A DNA stretch of 64,000 nucleotides from Scatophagus argus (taxonomy: Eukaryota; Chordata; Actinopteri; Scatophagidae). Under the pieces are notes generated by a model. That model did not search any database, was not told the origin of the DNA, and was given only the letters and a program-made list of their open reading frames with translations. The stretch is taken from positions 16,044,249-16,108,248 of the forward strand of contig NC_058514.1 in the NCBI RefSeq assembly GCF_020382885.2, written 5' to 3'. Position numbers and translations under genes: made by a program. How positions within the stretch are numbered: position 1 is the first letter of the stretch; each line of letters begins with the position of its first letter. Shown here piece by piece: positions 1-11,600 of this stretch.

Positions 1-625
1 GATATTTTTATAGTAACAATGTGTCAAACAGTAATATGTGAAAACAATATGATAATGTGCAGCTGAATCAGCTTTACACTCATTTACAGTTAGTTTCAGC
101 TCAGTGTTTAGTTGTCCAGCCTTCAGCTTGACAGTTTTGGTTCTCATGAGGACATTTTTCCATCCCCTACTGTCATGGGAATATTACTGGTTGGTTCATC
201 AAGGTATGCAGGAGGGGGCATTAATCCTCTAATGCAATTATAAAATGATGAGATAATTCAAAATCACACTTCAAAATGTTGGACATAATGTAGAAAACAT
301 GACTGAAACATGACATTTGTCCATTTATGATGTTTGTTTTATGAATTCATTTGAGTAAGGTCTCTGTCTCTCCATCACTCCACACTCCTCTGATGTCTGT
401 TGTCTGAGGATGCAGAACTCACATGTCCCATGTACATCATCACTTATTCACTAACTCCTTTTCATTGCACTTTGTTGCATTTTGTTTTTATTTACATTAA
501 AATGGCAGGTAAATGGAAACCCACCTGTCGTTAGAGACCTCATCTCACCACCTCATCATGTTGACTTCTGTTCGTAGTGTGTTTCATGTGTTGTTCATGT
601 GTCATGTCTCCTGGTTGTCTTGCAG
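1..625 (+). other. DENND5B intron (3' part), no exon seen
   Basis: I see no exon, RNA gene or recognisable transposon here. The stretch is AT-rich and ends in a pyrimidine-rich acceptor (tcttgcag, ending at 625) that joins the first visible DENND5B exon. It is therefore most likely the 3' part of a DENND5B intron. Small open frames in it lack splice-compatible context. Confidence 0.6.
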
Positions 626-1631
626 AGGGGCAGCCTGACCGTCCTGTTGTGTGGAGAGAACAGCTTGGTTGCAGCTCTGGAACAGTTCTTCCATAATGGC
701 TTCAAGTCTGCTCGGCTCTTCCAGAAGACTGTGTTTGTGTGGGACTTTGTGGGTGAGTGTGGAGTGACATCGCCATCTGCTGCCAATAGGATGAATTGTT
801 TGATTTGCCTCTTTTTTTTGGCTTTATCAAATTTTATTTATTGAAGCTGTTTTTTCAGTGCTTATAGACCTCCGTCTTGCGCAGTTTTGAGCATCACCAA
901 GGAGTATTTTGTCGATGCAAAAATGTATGTGTTTAAATTTAACATTTGTCAAAGGTTGTGTGGAGTAAGTGCAATGCTACAGGCTCACTGCCCCTTAACG
1001 TACAGCAAACAGTTTGTGTAGTTGGTAGACCACAGCTGTCAAAATGTGAAAGGAAACAAACTCTTAGTCTGTAACATCCTCCGCTTCCTCTGCAGAGAAG
1101 GCTGTTGCTTATATGGAGTCAGCTGACCAGATGGGAGACCTTCAGGAGACTGCAGAGCCCCTGGGGATGACCTGTCAATCACTCTGTCACTACGTCAACG
1201 CAATCAACTCCACCTCAAGGAACATCGGCAAGGATGGGAAGTTCCAGCTGCTGGTCTGCCTCGGAGCCAGGTCGGTTTCCGGACTAAATTGGACATGTCT
1301 GCTTTTTTTATTCTGTATATATTATAGTCATAGCAAACATAGGTTGGAAAAATATGATATAGCAGGCCTCATTCAACTGAGGGTTGCTACCTGCTGAAGT
1401 AGCACTCCTGTCGCAGATGTAGAAACGTCATCTTGTTTGTCTTGCAGAGACCGTCTGTTGCCCCAGTGGCTCCCCCTGCTGGTGGAGTGCCCAGTGATCT
1501 TGCGGATGTACGAGGACACGGCCCTGCTCAGAGACCGCACTACTGTCAATGCCCTCATCGGAGTCCTAGAGACGCTCCATGACTTTCCCATCACACTGGA
1601 AGCCTCGCTGGTCAAAGGCATCGACCTTTAG
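626..1631 (+). CDS. DENND5B: DENND5B, C-terminal exons (partial gene, 5' end outside window)
   Basis: Three exons join in frame: 626-752, 1096-1270 and 1448-1631, the last ending in TAG. The peptide contains [33 protein letters not shown] and the terminus [12 protein letters not shown] recognise these as the second RUN domain and C-terminus of the DENND5 (RAB6IP1) proteins. These are DENN-domain exchange factors for Rab GTPases (RAB39 in the family) that act on Golgi and endosomal membranes; the RUN domain binds Rab6/Rab11-type GTPases. The N-terminal DENN and PLAT domains lie left of the window. Splice phases match: 1 nt is carried over the first junction and 2 nt over the second. The donor at 1271 is the weaker form GTCGGT. 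DENND5A has a very similar C-terminus; I choose DENND5B because SINHCAF, CAPRIN2 and IPO8 follow, as I recall for human 12p11. Family certain, paralogue likely. Confidence 0.86.
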
Positions 1632-4455
1632 CCTCTGGAGGGACCAGTGAGCTGCTTCTCTGCTCCACATTCCCCTCACTTAACCCACTCTTCCTATTTT
1701 AACCAATTAGTTTGGGATTGGACACACGGAAGAAAGAAGAGAGGGACAACAAATAAAAACTGAAGAAAGGTTTGGTTACCAAAGCAAAATATTCTCTGCT
1801 TCATGTGAGAAGTCAGGAATTTAGATGAACCATGATCTTGTATGCAGTATTATTGTCCCACCTGTGACTCTAAAAGGCCCACTTTGATTAAATTAAGACC
1901 AGTGCTTAATCATGTTTTACTTCATTTACTACAAAGCCCAAATACTTTACATTACGTTCCAGTTTTCCAGAACATAGTATCTGTTTTCACAGTGATTTCT
2001 TGCCCTCCAGGCAGCCGTTGGATTCACAGTAGTGCACACTGACATGAAGATAAAGATGGTGAAAGACTGTAAAAACATTGGTGTGGATCTTTAAAGTTTT
2101 AGTAGCAGCAGCAGCAGAGATTTGCCGGTGTGCTAGCATGTAGCTTAGCCTTCCTTCAGTAGGTGCAACTAGATAAACCTTGTTTCCTCTCCTGCAACTG
2201 GTGATTACAGCACCACTGTCCCTACACCCTAGCCAGCATCAGCAGCATGCCTGCAGGACGTGGAAAGAACAGTCTCAGGAAAAGACTGAGCATTTGCTGA
2301 CACGCTGGAACGAGGATAATGATGGTGATGGAGTTCTGTTCTGTGACTCACTGGCTCTCATGTAGTGCAGTGTTGTGGAGTCACCAGCGCTCCATGCCTC
2401 TTTTTCTTTAATTTGCTGGACTTTTGTCGGTCGTTTTCTTTGCTCTGGGCCTGTGGATGAAGACAAAAACTGGTGTCGGTGATGTGGTTCAGAGTCAAGA
2501 GCTTAACCTATGGCTGCATGGACATTCCTACCAAACTACAGGCAACGACCTGGCTGTTTTAAATGCTGTTTATGTGTGTGTGGGGTTGAATGTGTGTCAG
2601 ATTTCAAGGATGTATGTGCTCTGGAGTGTGTGTTTGCCCTCCTTTTATTTTTCTATCTTCATCTTAAGTGATCTACTGGTTTCTGTAATGTACTGTAACA
2701 TTGCCCGGCTGTCCTTGCGTGATTGCTTTCTATACATTAATGTGGTAAACACTGGAATAGAAATGATAACAGTAGAGAGTGAATGAGCCTCTTGGAGTTA
2801 GGCCTGCTTATGGAACATATTAAGTGATTCACATATCTAATTTGAAATTATAATTCACCATTCAAGTCATAAGGTAGAGATACATAAAACAGTGCTGAAC
2901 CTTTTCTTAAACAATACAAGTAGTTGGGGACTTGTTTTAAAATGTAAAAAACCAAAAATGGCTCCATGTATCCCATCCAGCGTAGATTTGAAGATGTTAT
3001 TTATACCGTTTTGAAAGTGAAACGCTTCACCGTAGCGGCTAAAAGCGTAAAAGTGTCCATGTGACGTGGGTGCACAAACCTGAACACGTGCATGTGTGCA
3101 TGCTAGATGAGCTGTGATGCAAGCTTCTGACTAGCAGCTACACTGAAGATTTCAAGCTATATGGAGCCATTTAATGTTTTCTGGTTTTGCTTGTTTGTTT
3201 TGTTTTGCTTTTCTTTTACATTTTAAGACAATACTAAGAAACTTTCCAGCAATTTTTCATCAACATGGTGTCGAGTGGATAATGGCTGAATTTTTATTTT
3301 TGGGTGAACACTTCCTTTAATGAATTTTCAGCATAAAATGGTGCATGAGGCTACAAGGTACCTGCCCAGGCTGTTAATTCCCATATTACATGAATGCAAC
3401 ACGACCTCAGTGAGACCTAAGAGGAATGAATGAGCTCTTACTGGTCATTTGTTATTAAAGAATTTCATTCAGCCTCCAACTCTTCCAAACACACACAAAC
3501 TGCATAGTTTTTGTACTTTAGCGGCAGCCAAAATAGATGGATGGAAACTCTGCTAACTATTTTCCTTCATGTGGATTTTCATATCCCGTTACACTTTTTC
3601 TGCATGAGAGATTTTGCCACAGATGCCACTTAACCGTTGTCTAAATGAATCCTTTCTGAGAAATGGTTTAAATATTGTCATTAGTGCATGTTGACATTTA
3701 GACTGAGATGTATTTATTGTGACCTTCTATAATGAATTCTAGATGAGTTGCAAGGGGAAGAAAAGCTGATGTCTTCGCATCCCAAGTTCTTGGTAGTATT
3801 TTTGCTGTTTCAATTATGGCATCTGTGAATGACACAGCCTGTCATGCTTTATTTTGAATGTCTTGATTTTATGTATTTATTAATTTAGTATTAATAAGTG
3901 GCAGGCTGACAGCACCACTGGGATTTTAAGGTTGATGAAGCCTGTGGAATAACTGGAAACATTCATGTCTTTAAAACAGTAACCACTATTTCCATTCACT
4001 GTGTTTTTAATCATGTTTTAACCCCGTGTGCTCCTGCTGCCGTGCCCCTGATGCCTCACCTACAGGATTATCCACAGCTCCAAAGCACAACAGCAAGATT
4101 CTTCTGTCTCATCCTGGATTTTTTTGTGTACAAACTCTTTGCTGATGGCTACAGGGCAGACTTCTGGACGGGAGATACGCTTTGTTGACGATTGAGATAC
4201 CTCCTTGGACTACTGCACACTTTGCTTACAGGGTGGATTTGTTAAATGAACACATCGTGTGACAATTGGTATTAACCCCTGAGTGGATTTGTTCAGACAG
4301 GAAACAGGAAATGCCACGACAGCGGCTGCTCTACATCCTGCTAATGGCAAGAATGCCACCGGACATATGGAGTTTCATGTCTGTTTTGGACTGACTACTC
4401 TGTTCTGATATTTATTATGCCCGTTTCATTAAAAACACCCACTGTGTTAAAGGTT
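1632..4455 (+). other. DENND5B: Probable DENND5B 3' UTR
   Basis: About 2.8 kb follow the stop with no coding exon or splice-compatible frame, consistent with a long 3' UTR. The best end is an ATTAAA hexamer at 4428-4433, followed within 30 nt by a GT-rich stretch typical of a downstream cleavage element. Short CAG/CAGCAT runs occur near 2104-2116 and 2236-2250. UTR extent is inferred; alternative upstream ends are possible. Confidence 0.6.
4428..4433 (+). terminator. Putative polyadenylation signal of DENND5B (ATTAAA)
   Basis: ATTAAA with a GT-rich downstream region (about 4443-4475). It is the last good signal before the AT-rich intergenic interval. AATAAA at 4652 is a possible alternative. 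Confidence 0.5.
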
Positions 4456-4510
4456 TGACGTGTTTGTGTGTATGTCCGTAAACTACACTTCATACATGCA
4501 CAGTGTCCAG

Positions 4511-4543
4511 TACCACCTGTGAAGTAATGTTTCACAGGTGGTA
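4511..4543. repeat. Perfect 13-bp inverted repeat (hairpin) with scattered copies of the same motif
   Basis: TACCACCTGTGAA (4511-4523) and its exact reverse complement (4531-4543) flank a 7-nt loop. Further copies of ACCTGTGAA, or its complement, occur at 4573-4580, 4626-4635 and 4656-4665. The cluster looks like the remnant of a palindromic or foldback repeat just beyond the DENND5B 3' end. No function can be assigned. Confidence 0.65.
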
Positions 4544-4679
4544 TTGTATATTTTCAAATGTGATGTCTGACATTTCACAGTTGAAAAAATGTGCCTTTTT
4601 CACATTAATTTGAATTGAATTTTTTACCTGTGAAATTGTGTTCTTTATTCAATAAACCTGTGAAATGTACTTTACATGT

Positions 4680-5550
4680 GATGAAGTCACAACACCAAGC
4701 AGTTATGACGCATAAACGATAAGGCACTTCCCTGATATAATATACAGAGAAAAAAACACATTATATATGAATATGAATGTGTACAAGTGTAAGTGTTGGT
4801 GAAAAATATTTATGTAAGTCTACAACGCATTATTGAAAATAATTTTTGCAATCAGAACCAAGTTTTAGGTTCAAATTCAAAGTAAAATTCAAAATATTAT
4901 AAATGCAGTGACATTCCCTAATAATGTAGTACGATGTTAATAAAATATGGCTTCAGTTTATTTAAAAGGGCTCATCTGTGTCTGTTGAGCAGATGAAATT
5001 AGGAGTAAAAATGCCCTGATAAGTACTGAATGCCAATGTGTTGCTGCAACTCTGCATGTACCTAACATAACTTACATGTTTAGCATCAGTACTGTCACTC
5101 TTAATTCTCGCAAAGGCAGTTAAATCAGATGGATCGTACTTTAACAGCGTAAGTGTGCCATACGGTAGTGTTTATTACAGCATGCTATGTTGTCTTTAAC
5201 AGACATAAATAGGGGGAAAAATGATTTCATTGTCAGTTGCAAAGCATTGTAAAAGAGTTTTTTCTAATGGTATTGCTCTTATTCCACAAGAAACATCTGT
5301 GTGATGAGAAGTAAAGGAGGTTACTATAACATCAAACAAGCAAGGTATTTTTGTCTGCACATTAAAAATATAGTAAACATTAGAAGGTATAAACTCAAAT
5401 ATATAAATAATATTCATTCTTCACTTTTATTTATTTATTGTTTATTTGAAGTTGCTGGTCAAGAACGAACTTTCATGCAAGAAATAAAAAGTGAAATAAA
5501 GCTAAACTAAAACCCAAAAAAAAAGAGTCAAATGAAAGAACAGAGCCACC
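4680..5550. other. Intergenic DNA between DENND5B and SINHCAF
   Basis: AT-rich sequence with no convincing exon, repeat family or RNA gene. Short open frames here have low-complexity composition and no homology I can recognise. Confidence 0.5.
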
Positions 5551-5559
5551 ATCTAGCAG

Positions 5560-6057
5560 CTTCCCTGCCCTACAACCTCCATAGCAACGGTTAAACCTGT
5601 CTTTCCCGCGTAAATATCACTCCTGTGTTGGGTATTGCAACGTGCCTACGCAGGCAGACGTCACAGCTGTATGCAAATCACATTGATTGAAGAAAATCAG
5701 AAAATGGTGGCGCGGGAGTCGCATAGCGCGCCTGCGTGTACGTTTCTACTACGGCTACCCTGGCTGCATGAGGTAAGCCACACACAGCCAGTGGAAGATC
5801 GGAAGTTGTCTATCTAGCCTTCAAAATAAGTGGATTGTCGTTACTCCAAACGGGAATCGAAATGGCGCTCATGACGCTTGCTTTAATTTGAAACGGCCAA
5901 GCGGAACTGCTTTGTGTTACTTTCGCTTGTGACGCTTCAATAGGCAACATTACTGATGGTTGCAACGGCATTGTTAACTGGTAAATGAGAGACACTTCTA
6001 AAGACGTATTTTTAACGACACAGGTGTGAGTCACTCAGCTTTTCACTTTGAAACGAG
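5560..6057 (+). promoter_or_regulatory. SINHCAF: Probable SINHCAF promoter and non-coding first exon(s)
   Basis: CpG content rises sharply here compared with the AT-rich flanks (for example around 5700-5740). Two consensus donors on the plus strand could end non-coding first exons: GAG/gtaagc with exon end at 5772, and GAG/gtaagt with exon end at 6057. A near-CRE (GACGTCAC, 5656-5663) is present. The SINHCAF ATG sits directly at an acceptor at 8686, so an upstream non-coding exon is required, and this is the best location for it. The exact start site cannot be seen. Confidence 0.5.
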
Positions 6058-8077
6058 GTAAGTGTGTTTTCTGACTTTGTGCACAGAGCAAAAGTGTTTT
6101 GGGGTTGTGTTTACCAGCTCGGCGTCTTTCGGCGTGCGGTAAAGTTATCGTAGGATGGTGTTTCTGATTTCACATCGCCTAATAGCTTTAACGTCCCCTT
6201 AAGCAGATATGAGTAAGCCTGTTCAGCAAGCTCCAGCGCTGAACCTGAAGTAACATAAAGCTTTGGGTTATCATTAGTATTGACTATATACTTGATATGA
6301 AACTGTTCATTTTTGGTGCTTGTTTTCCTGTGGCGTGTTCTTAAAGACTCGTGTACATCCACAATGTCTCTCCGTCTGACAACGCTCTTCGTTTGTTTGT
6401 TTTTTTAGCTAGATAACTTAATGTTTTGTAGTTGCCCCGTCAGTTCAGGAAGCATTACTTCAACTCGCATATCTGCTATAAGCTAACTTTATTCCATTTT
6501 TCATGTACTATAACGTTACCCCGCGTGTACACGTTACGTTACGTCGACCAGTCCGCTGCCTGCTCATTTTCTTTTGACGGTAACTGCTCATAACGAATTA
6601 AAGTTTGATGTTGTTAAATCTTTCGTGCTTAAATGTTGCTAAACACATTTGGACGTTGAATTAAAGCGAGCAGCGAACTGTGTTTTAAGCTGAGCTCGAC
6701 TTTGTTGTTGCGGTGGTGGGTGTGTTTCCTGCGTCAGTGTCCAGCCCCCTTTTCAACACTATAGACTCGTTAGATTTCAAACACATGATGGCGTTATTAA
6801 AACTGGAGCTCCTGTGTTCTAACTCCGCTGCTGTAGACTGTCGATATATTCGACAATGTTTCGAACAAAGCGCAGTTAAAAACTTGCAAGTGTTTGACAG
6901 TTGTGGTGCTCTCGTAGTTGTATTTGCTTCCATTATCGGACATGGAGTGAGACGCTTTTGTCTGTTGCGATTTTAGCATTTCCGGACAGTAATAGTAATA
7001 AAAGGATATGAGTATTGCTAAGAAGCAGTACCAGGCTGTCCAAAGTTTATATCAAAGCCATCTCGGATATACTTTGTTGTTGTGGCGGCATGACATACCT
7101 GGCACAGGATGTATACAATTCGGAATGTTAATGGTTAGGAAAACAATGTAATGCGTTATAAAGGCGTTATGTTTGTTTATCGTCAGGTTTCCCTGACACT
7201 CAGTCAGAATTTTTCATGGTAAGATCAAGGAGAAGTGATACGTTCATGTCCGATAACGGACGCACACGAAAGAGAGCGCCATCCTCATTGCAGTCTGCGA
7301 AAGAGTGGGCCTGAACAGTCGCGCTGTAGTTTCCTTAACGTCTTTTGCAAGCTGATCTGTTTAGTGTTGTCCGTTCCTAGACACATTGTCTGTCTGCAGG
7401 TCACTGACACTATCCGCGTCATTCGGGAGGATGAGCAGCACGGCATTGTGCGCATGCACCGATTCACTTGGCACGATGATAAATCCATAAACGTCGTCAA
7501 TCGTCTACCGTATAACAAAATTTTGTGAACTTTGTTCACTTTCTGGCCATATTGGGGTTGTTGTGCAGCCCTGAGTCAGTTTGTGCAGAGGGTACAGCAT
7601 CACATCGCATCAGGCTTCAACCGTCCTCCTGCCATGTGCCACCCAGGACAGGATTACACAACCACCGGCAGCATCACCGCATAGCATCGCACGTGACACT
7701 TCAAACATCACGGCCCCAAACGGTGCCATATCACCATATTTCCTAATCCCGTGACATACTGACTGATGACACTTCGAATCTCTCACCGAATGTTGGTCAG
7801 TCGTAACATTTCTGTGGTTTGTGCACCTCGGTTTTCCTTTCTTCTTTCGACGGTTTCATCACAATAAAACACAAAGTGAGAGTGGTAGTGGTCGCTGAAA
7901 CGGTGTCTGAGCGGTTAGAGGGATTTTGTTTCTAGCGGTGCTTGTCGATCATCTCGACTCAGCGTGCAGCAGCCACATGTCGGGCTCCCAGTTGCATCAG
8001 CACCACGGTTGCGTAAGAGGCAGCCAGGCCGCGCTGTTCGTCCTCGGCGATGCACAGCCTGATAACCTGGCTTATTC

Positions 8078-8109
<32 letters not shown>

Positions 8110-8685
8110 TCCTCTTCTGCCCCCAGGTCCGCAGGAGCCGTGGGAGTCTTAATTGACGTAAATGCGCCTCACTAACCCTGCTGATATTATGCTTAAATTA
8201 CGTAATTAAGTAAATATGCTGTAGTCCAGTTTTCAATGGGTAATGCTGTCCATGTTCAGATCCCTTATGTCTGCAAGCCCTGATCAGAAACTAATATCTA
8301 TATCCAAGGCCTTAAATGATTTAAAGTTCTGAAGAAAATAAAATGACACATGAGAAGCAGCTTCAAAATGTGCTGCTTTTCTTTCCCTCATGTGACAAAA
8401 GCTTATTATCTGTGGGGTTTGGACTGTCGGTCAAATAAATTGTGACGTTTGAAGACATCACCTTGGCCTCGTGGACATTGGGATGGACATTTTTCACACA
8501 CAGGCCAAACGATTAATTGAAAAAATAACTGGAGGATTAGTCGATTTTAGTTTGTGTTGCATGCATCTGAGTTAAACTGTAAATGTTTTTAGTTTTCCTA
8601 GTTTTATATAACATTTTAATATGTATAATTTGAAGAGCTGCAGCATCCTCATTGTTTGTTTGTTTCTCTGCCTGTGTTGCTGTAG
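6058..8685 (+). other. Probable SINHCAF intron in the 5' UTR
   Basis: No coding exon recognised. The interval stays relatively CpG-rich to about 8.1 kb. It includes an unexplained 97-codon open frame (7235-7528) and a (CA)n microsatellite. It ends in a normal acceptor (gctgtag) abutting the SINHCAF ATG. Confidence 0.5.
8077..8106. repeat. (CA)n microsatellite
   Basis: About 15 uninterrupted CA units in the 5' intron of SINHCAF. Confidence 0.95.
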
Positions 8686-11600
8686 ATGTTTGGCTTCCAT
8701 AAGCCGAAGATGTACCGGAGCATAGATGGCTGCTGCATCTGCAGAGCCAAGTCATCCAGCTCCCGCTTCACTGACAGCAAACGCTACGAGATGGACTTCA
8801 AGAGCTGCTTTGGGTGAGTCAACAGCGCTTACCGCAGTTCTAGATGGTTGGTGGGGGGGAATCAGAGATGCTGGTCTTTCTTAAAAATGTCCAGGATTCA
8901 CAAAGGAGCCACGTGTGCTGTTATTCAATAAGACCAGAGGTTTTCACACAGAGATACTGTGTGTCGTCAAAGTTCAGGTGCATGCAGCTGTTGGAAAAGC
9001 AACTGGAAGTTAGTTGCGGTAGTTTACCAGCTGCTTTGACTGATCATGGCTAGCAGTTGCAGCAGCCAGCAGGTATTTAGTTTTAGTTGCTTCTCCTCAG
9101 TCATAACTCCGTCAAATCTTAATGAAAAGACATGCTGCGCATATTTTTCAATCAACTTTGACTGTGGTGTGTTCTGGAAAAGTGATCGTTGTCTGCACAT
9201 CCGAGGGTCACTTCTCTTCGTGTTAAAAGCCCGATAGCAGCATTTTGTATCGGCTGAAGTCAGTGGATGTTTCACCTTCTGATTCCAGCGTAAAGTGCAT
9301 TGCAGTAGTTGGGTGTGGAGGAGATAAAAGCATGACTGACCTTTTTTAGATCTGCAAATGAAAGGAATGATTTCAGTGCTCAGTGTCTCCGCTGGACAAA
9401 GCAGGACTACAACTCTTTAGTAAAGTCAGCATCAAAAGGTAGCTATGAGTCAAAAATTACATGTTTTTTTAACATTATTGGGTATTACAAGGCACCCAGA
9501 CTAGACAAGAGAGCGTTGATACTGCTAGTTATGTGATCTGAAAGGGTAGTTATTATTGTTTCTGATTAGGAGTCATTCAACAAACAGTAAAATGCCACCT
9601 TGGGCTAGTAAATCTAGCAACTTGCCAGATTGAGCAAGTAGTAAAAAAGAAGTTAATGTAGTTTTCCAGAGCTGATAATAGAGGTACTTAAGGAGTGAGC
9701 TATCTCTTGATTTCTCAGTTTTTTGTTGGTAGCCGCACATGTGCAGTACCTATCGTGAAATCACAAGAAAATGGCATCAGGTAGAGACATTTATCAAGTG
9801 AAGTGCAAGCGAGCGTTTCTCTTAACCTGTGAGTTTAGTCTGCAAGGGAAAAAGAACATTAAAGTTGAACTCTGTTGTCTCTGTTTGAGTGATGCTCAGC
9901 TGCTGTTCCTCTTCCTGTCCCTGCAGTTTGGGTGAGGTCCGCTGTGGGGACATCTGTAACGCCTGTGTCCTCCTGGTGAAGAGATGGAAAAAGCTTCCGG
10001 CTGGATCCAAGAAGAACTGGAATCACGTGAGGACACATTCAGCATCGTGACACTTTTAAATGTTTCTGATATAACTTTTTGGTCACATTTTTTCTTCCTG
10101 TAAGACGAATACTTCTGGTCCGGTTACAGGTAGTCGATGCAAAAGCTGGGTCGAGCATGAAGGCCACACTGAGGACAAAGAAGATGAAGAAGAAGCTGAG
10201 GCCGAGTCAAATTAGCCGGGTGCAGAGTGAGCTGAAGAAAAACAGTAAGCTGCCAATGCAGTGCTGGTAGCATGTAGCATTTAATTGTTAATATGTGACA
10301 GTAACTTGTATTTAGTCATGTAATCTTATTGAGATCAAGAGGGAGGTGGAGGCAGAAACATAGCCAACACTTGAGGGATATCAAGAATTAGCCAGTCTAG
10401 ATCTAATCTCATCAACAGCACTTTCACATTTGAGATGAGTGGGGATACACTCAGGTACTTTCAGTAGGGGACATTTATAGTTAAAAAATATCACCACAAG
10501 TGGCATTTGAGCAGCAAGGCATGGTTTTAAAGAGGAGAGCTTGACAAACTTGAAGAGTAGGCAACGACTTGTTTGCCAGCCCATCACTTGGCCTACCACA
10601 ACTTCCTGTTGTAGTTGTCAGCGGCTTTGCCGGATAAGATTTATTCTCCTAAAGTTTAAACAACACGCACACGCATGCTGGTGACAGGAGACATTCCACT
10701 GTGCGACCATTTTTGTAGAATACTTGTGTGCCAGTTTGTTTGCAGTGCACTGATTTCACCTGTAGATGGCACTGTTTCACATGAAGCTACTATCATTTAT
10801 AAGACTTCTAGTGAAGCCTATGAACAGAACCCTTCAGATCTTCTAAAGAAGACTTTATTTGACCATTACTGATGACAATATACAATAAGTGTTTGTTGTG
10901 TCTGCTGTTCATGGCTTATCCCCTCCTCTCACGTGGTGCTACATCATACAAGTAAACTGCAGAATGCAGAGTGTCTGCATGTGTTGTGCAGCTTATTGAA
11001 CGCAGATTCGACCTGCGTTTGATTCTCACCATAAGGCTTGCTGATCACAGATGGCTGTCTCCAATCACAGCTGTACAGCTATAGTTGCATCCACATCACT
11101 GTTAGATTTATGTCAGACCTTGTGTTTTTAGTGAACGGACAATCTGATGTAAATATGTTTACATTGTGCCGTCACTCACAGGTTGTACCTGAAATAAACA
11201 TAATCAGTCAAGGGTCACTTGTAACTATTCTGTCATTATGATATCATATGAAATTCAAGCAGCGTTAGGTCCATGTTAAACTGTGCTCAGGGCCACATCA
11301 GATAACACATTGACCCAACAAAAAAGGCAGAAAGTCTGTGCACCAAGAATACTAACAGCTGCACAATTATGATAGCTTTGACAAAAAGTTGTAGTTTATA
11401 GTAGAAGGTGCGCTGTAGGCAAGTATAATGCAGTGCACCTCTTGATGTCAGTCAGAAGTGTTGTGATTAATGGTGTCTGTATCCCTTCCAGACTCCGATG
11501 CCCACAGCACAACTTCCAGTGCCTCACCAGCTCAGTCGCCCAGCTACAGCAACCAATCAGATGAGGGCTCGGACACAGAGCTTTCACCTGGCCCAGCCTC

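Noticed and set aside
2424-2786. 120-codon frame downstream of DENND5B
   Set aside because: Lies in the 3' UTR with no conserved motif, splice context or recognisable domain; composition looks random.
10759-10771. CTCF-like core with one mismatch in a SINHCAF intron
   Set aside because: A single-mismatch core is expected by chance about once or twice in a window of this size on two strands. The same holds for 51540-51552.
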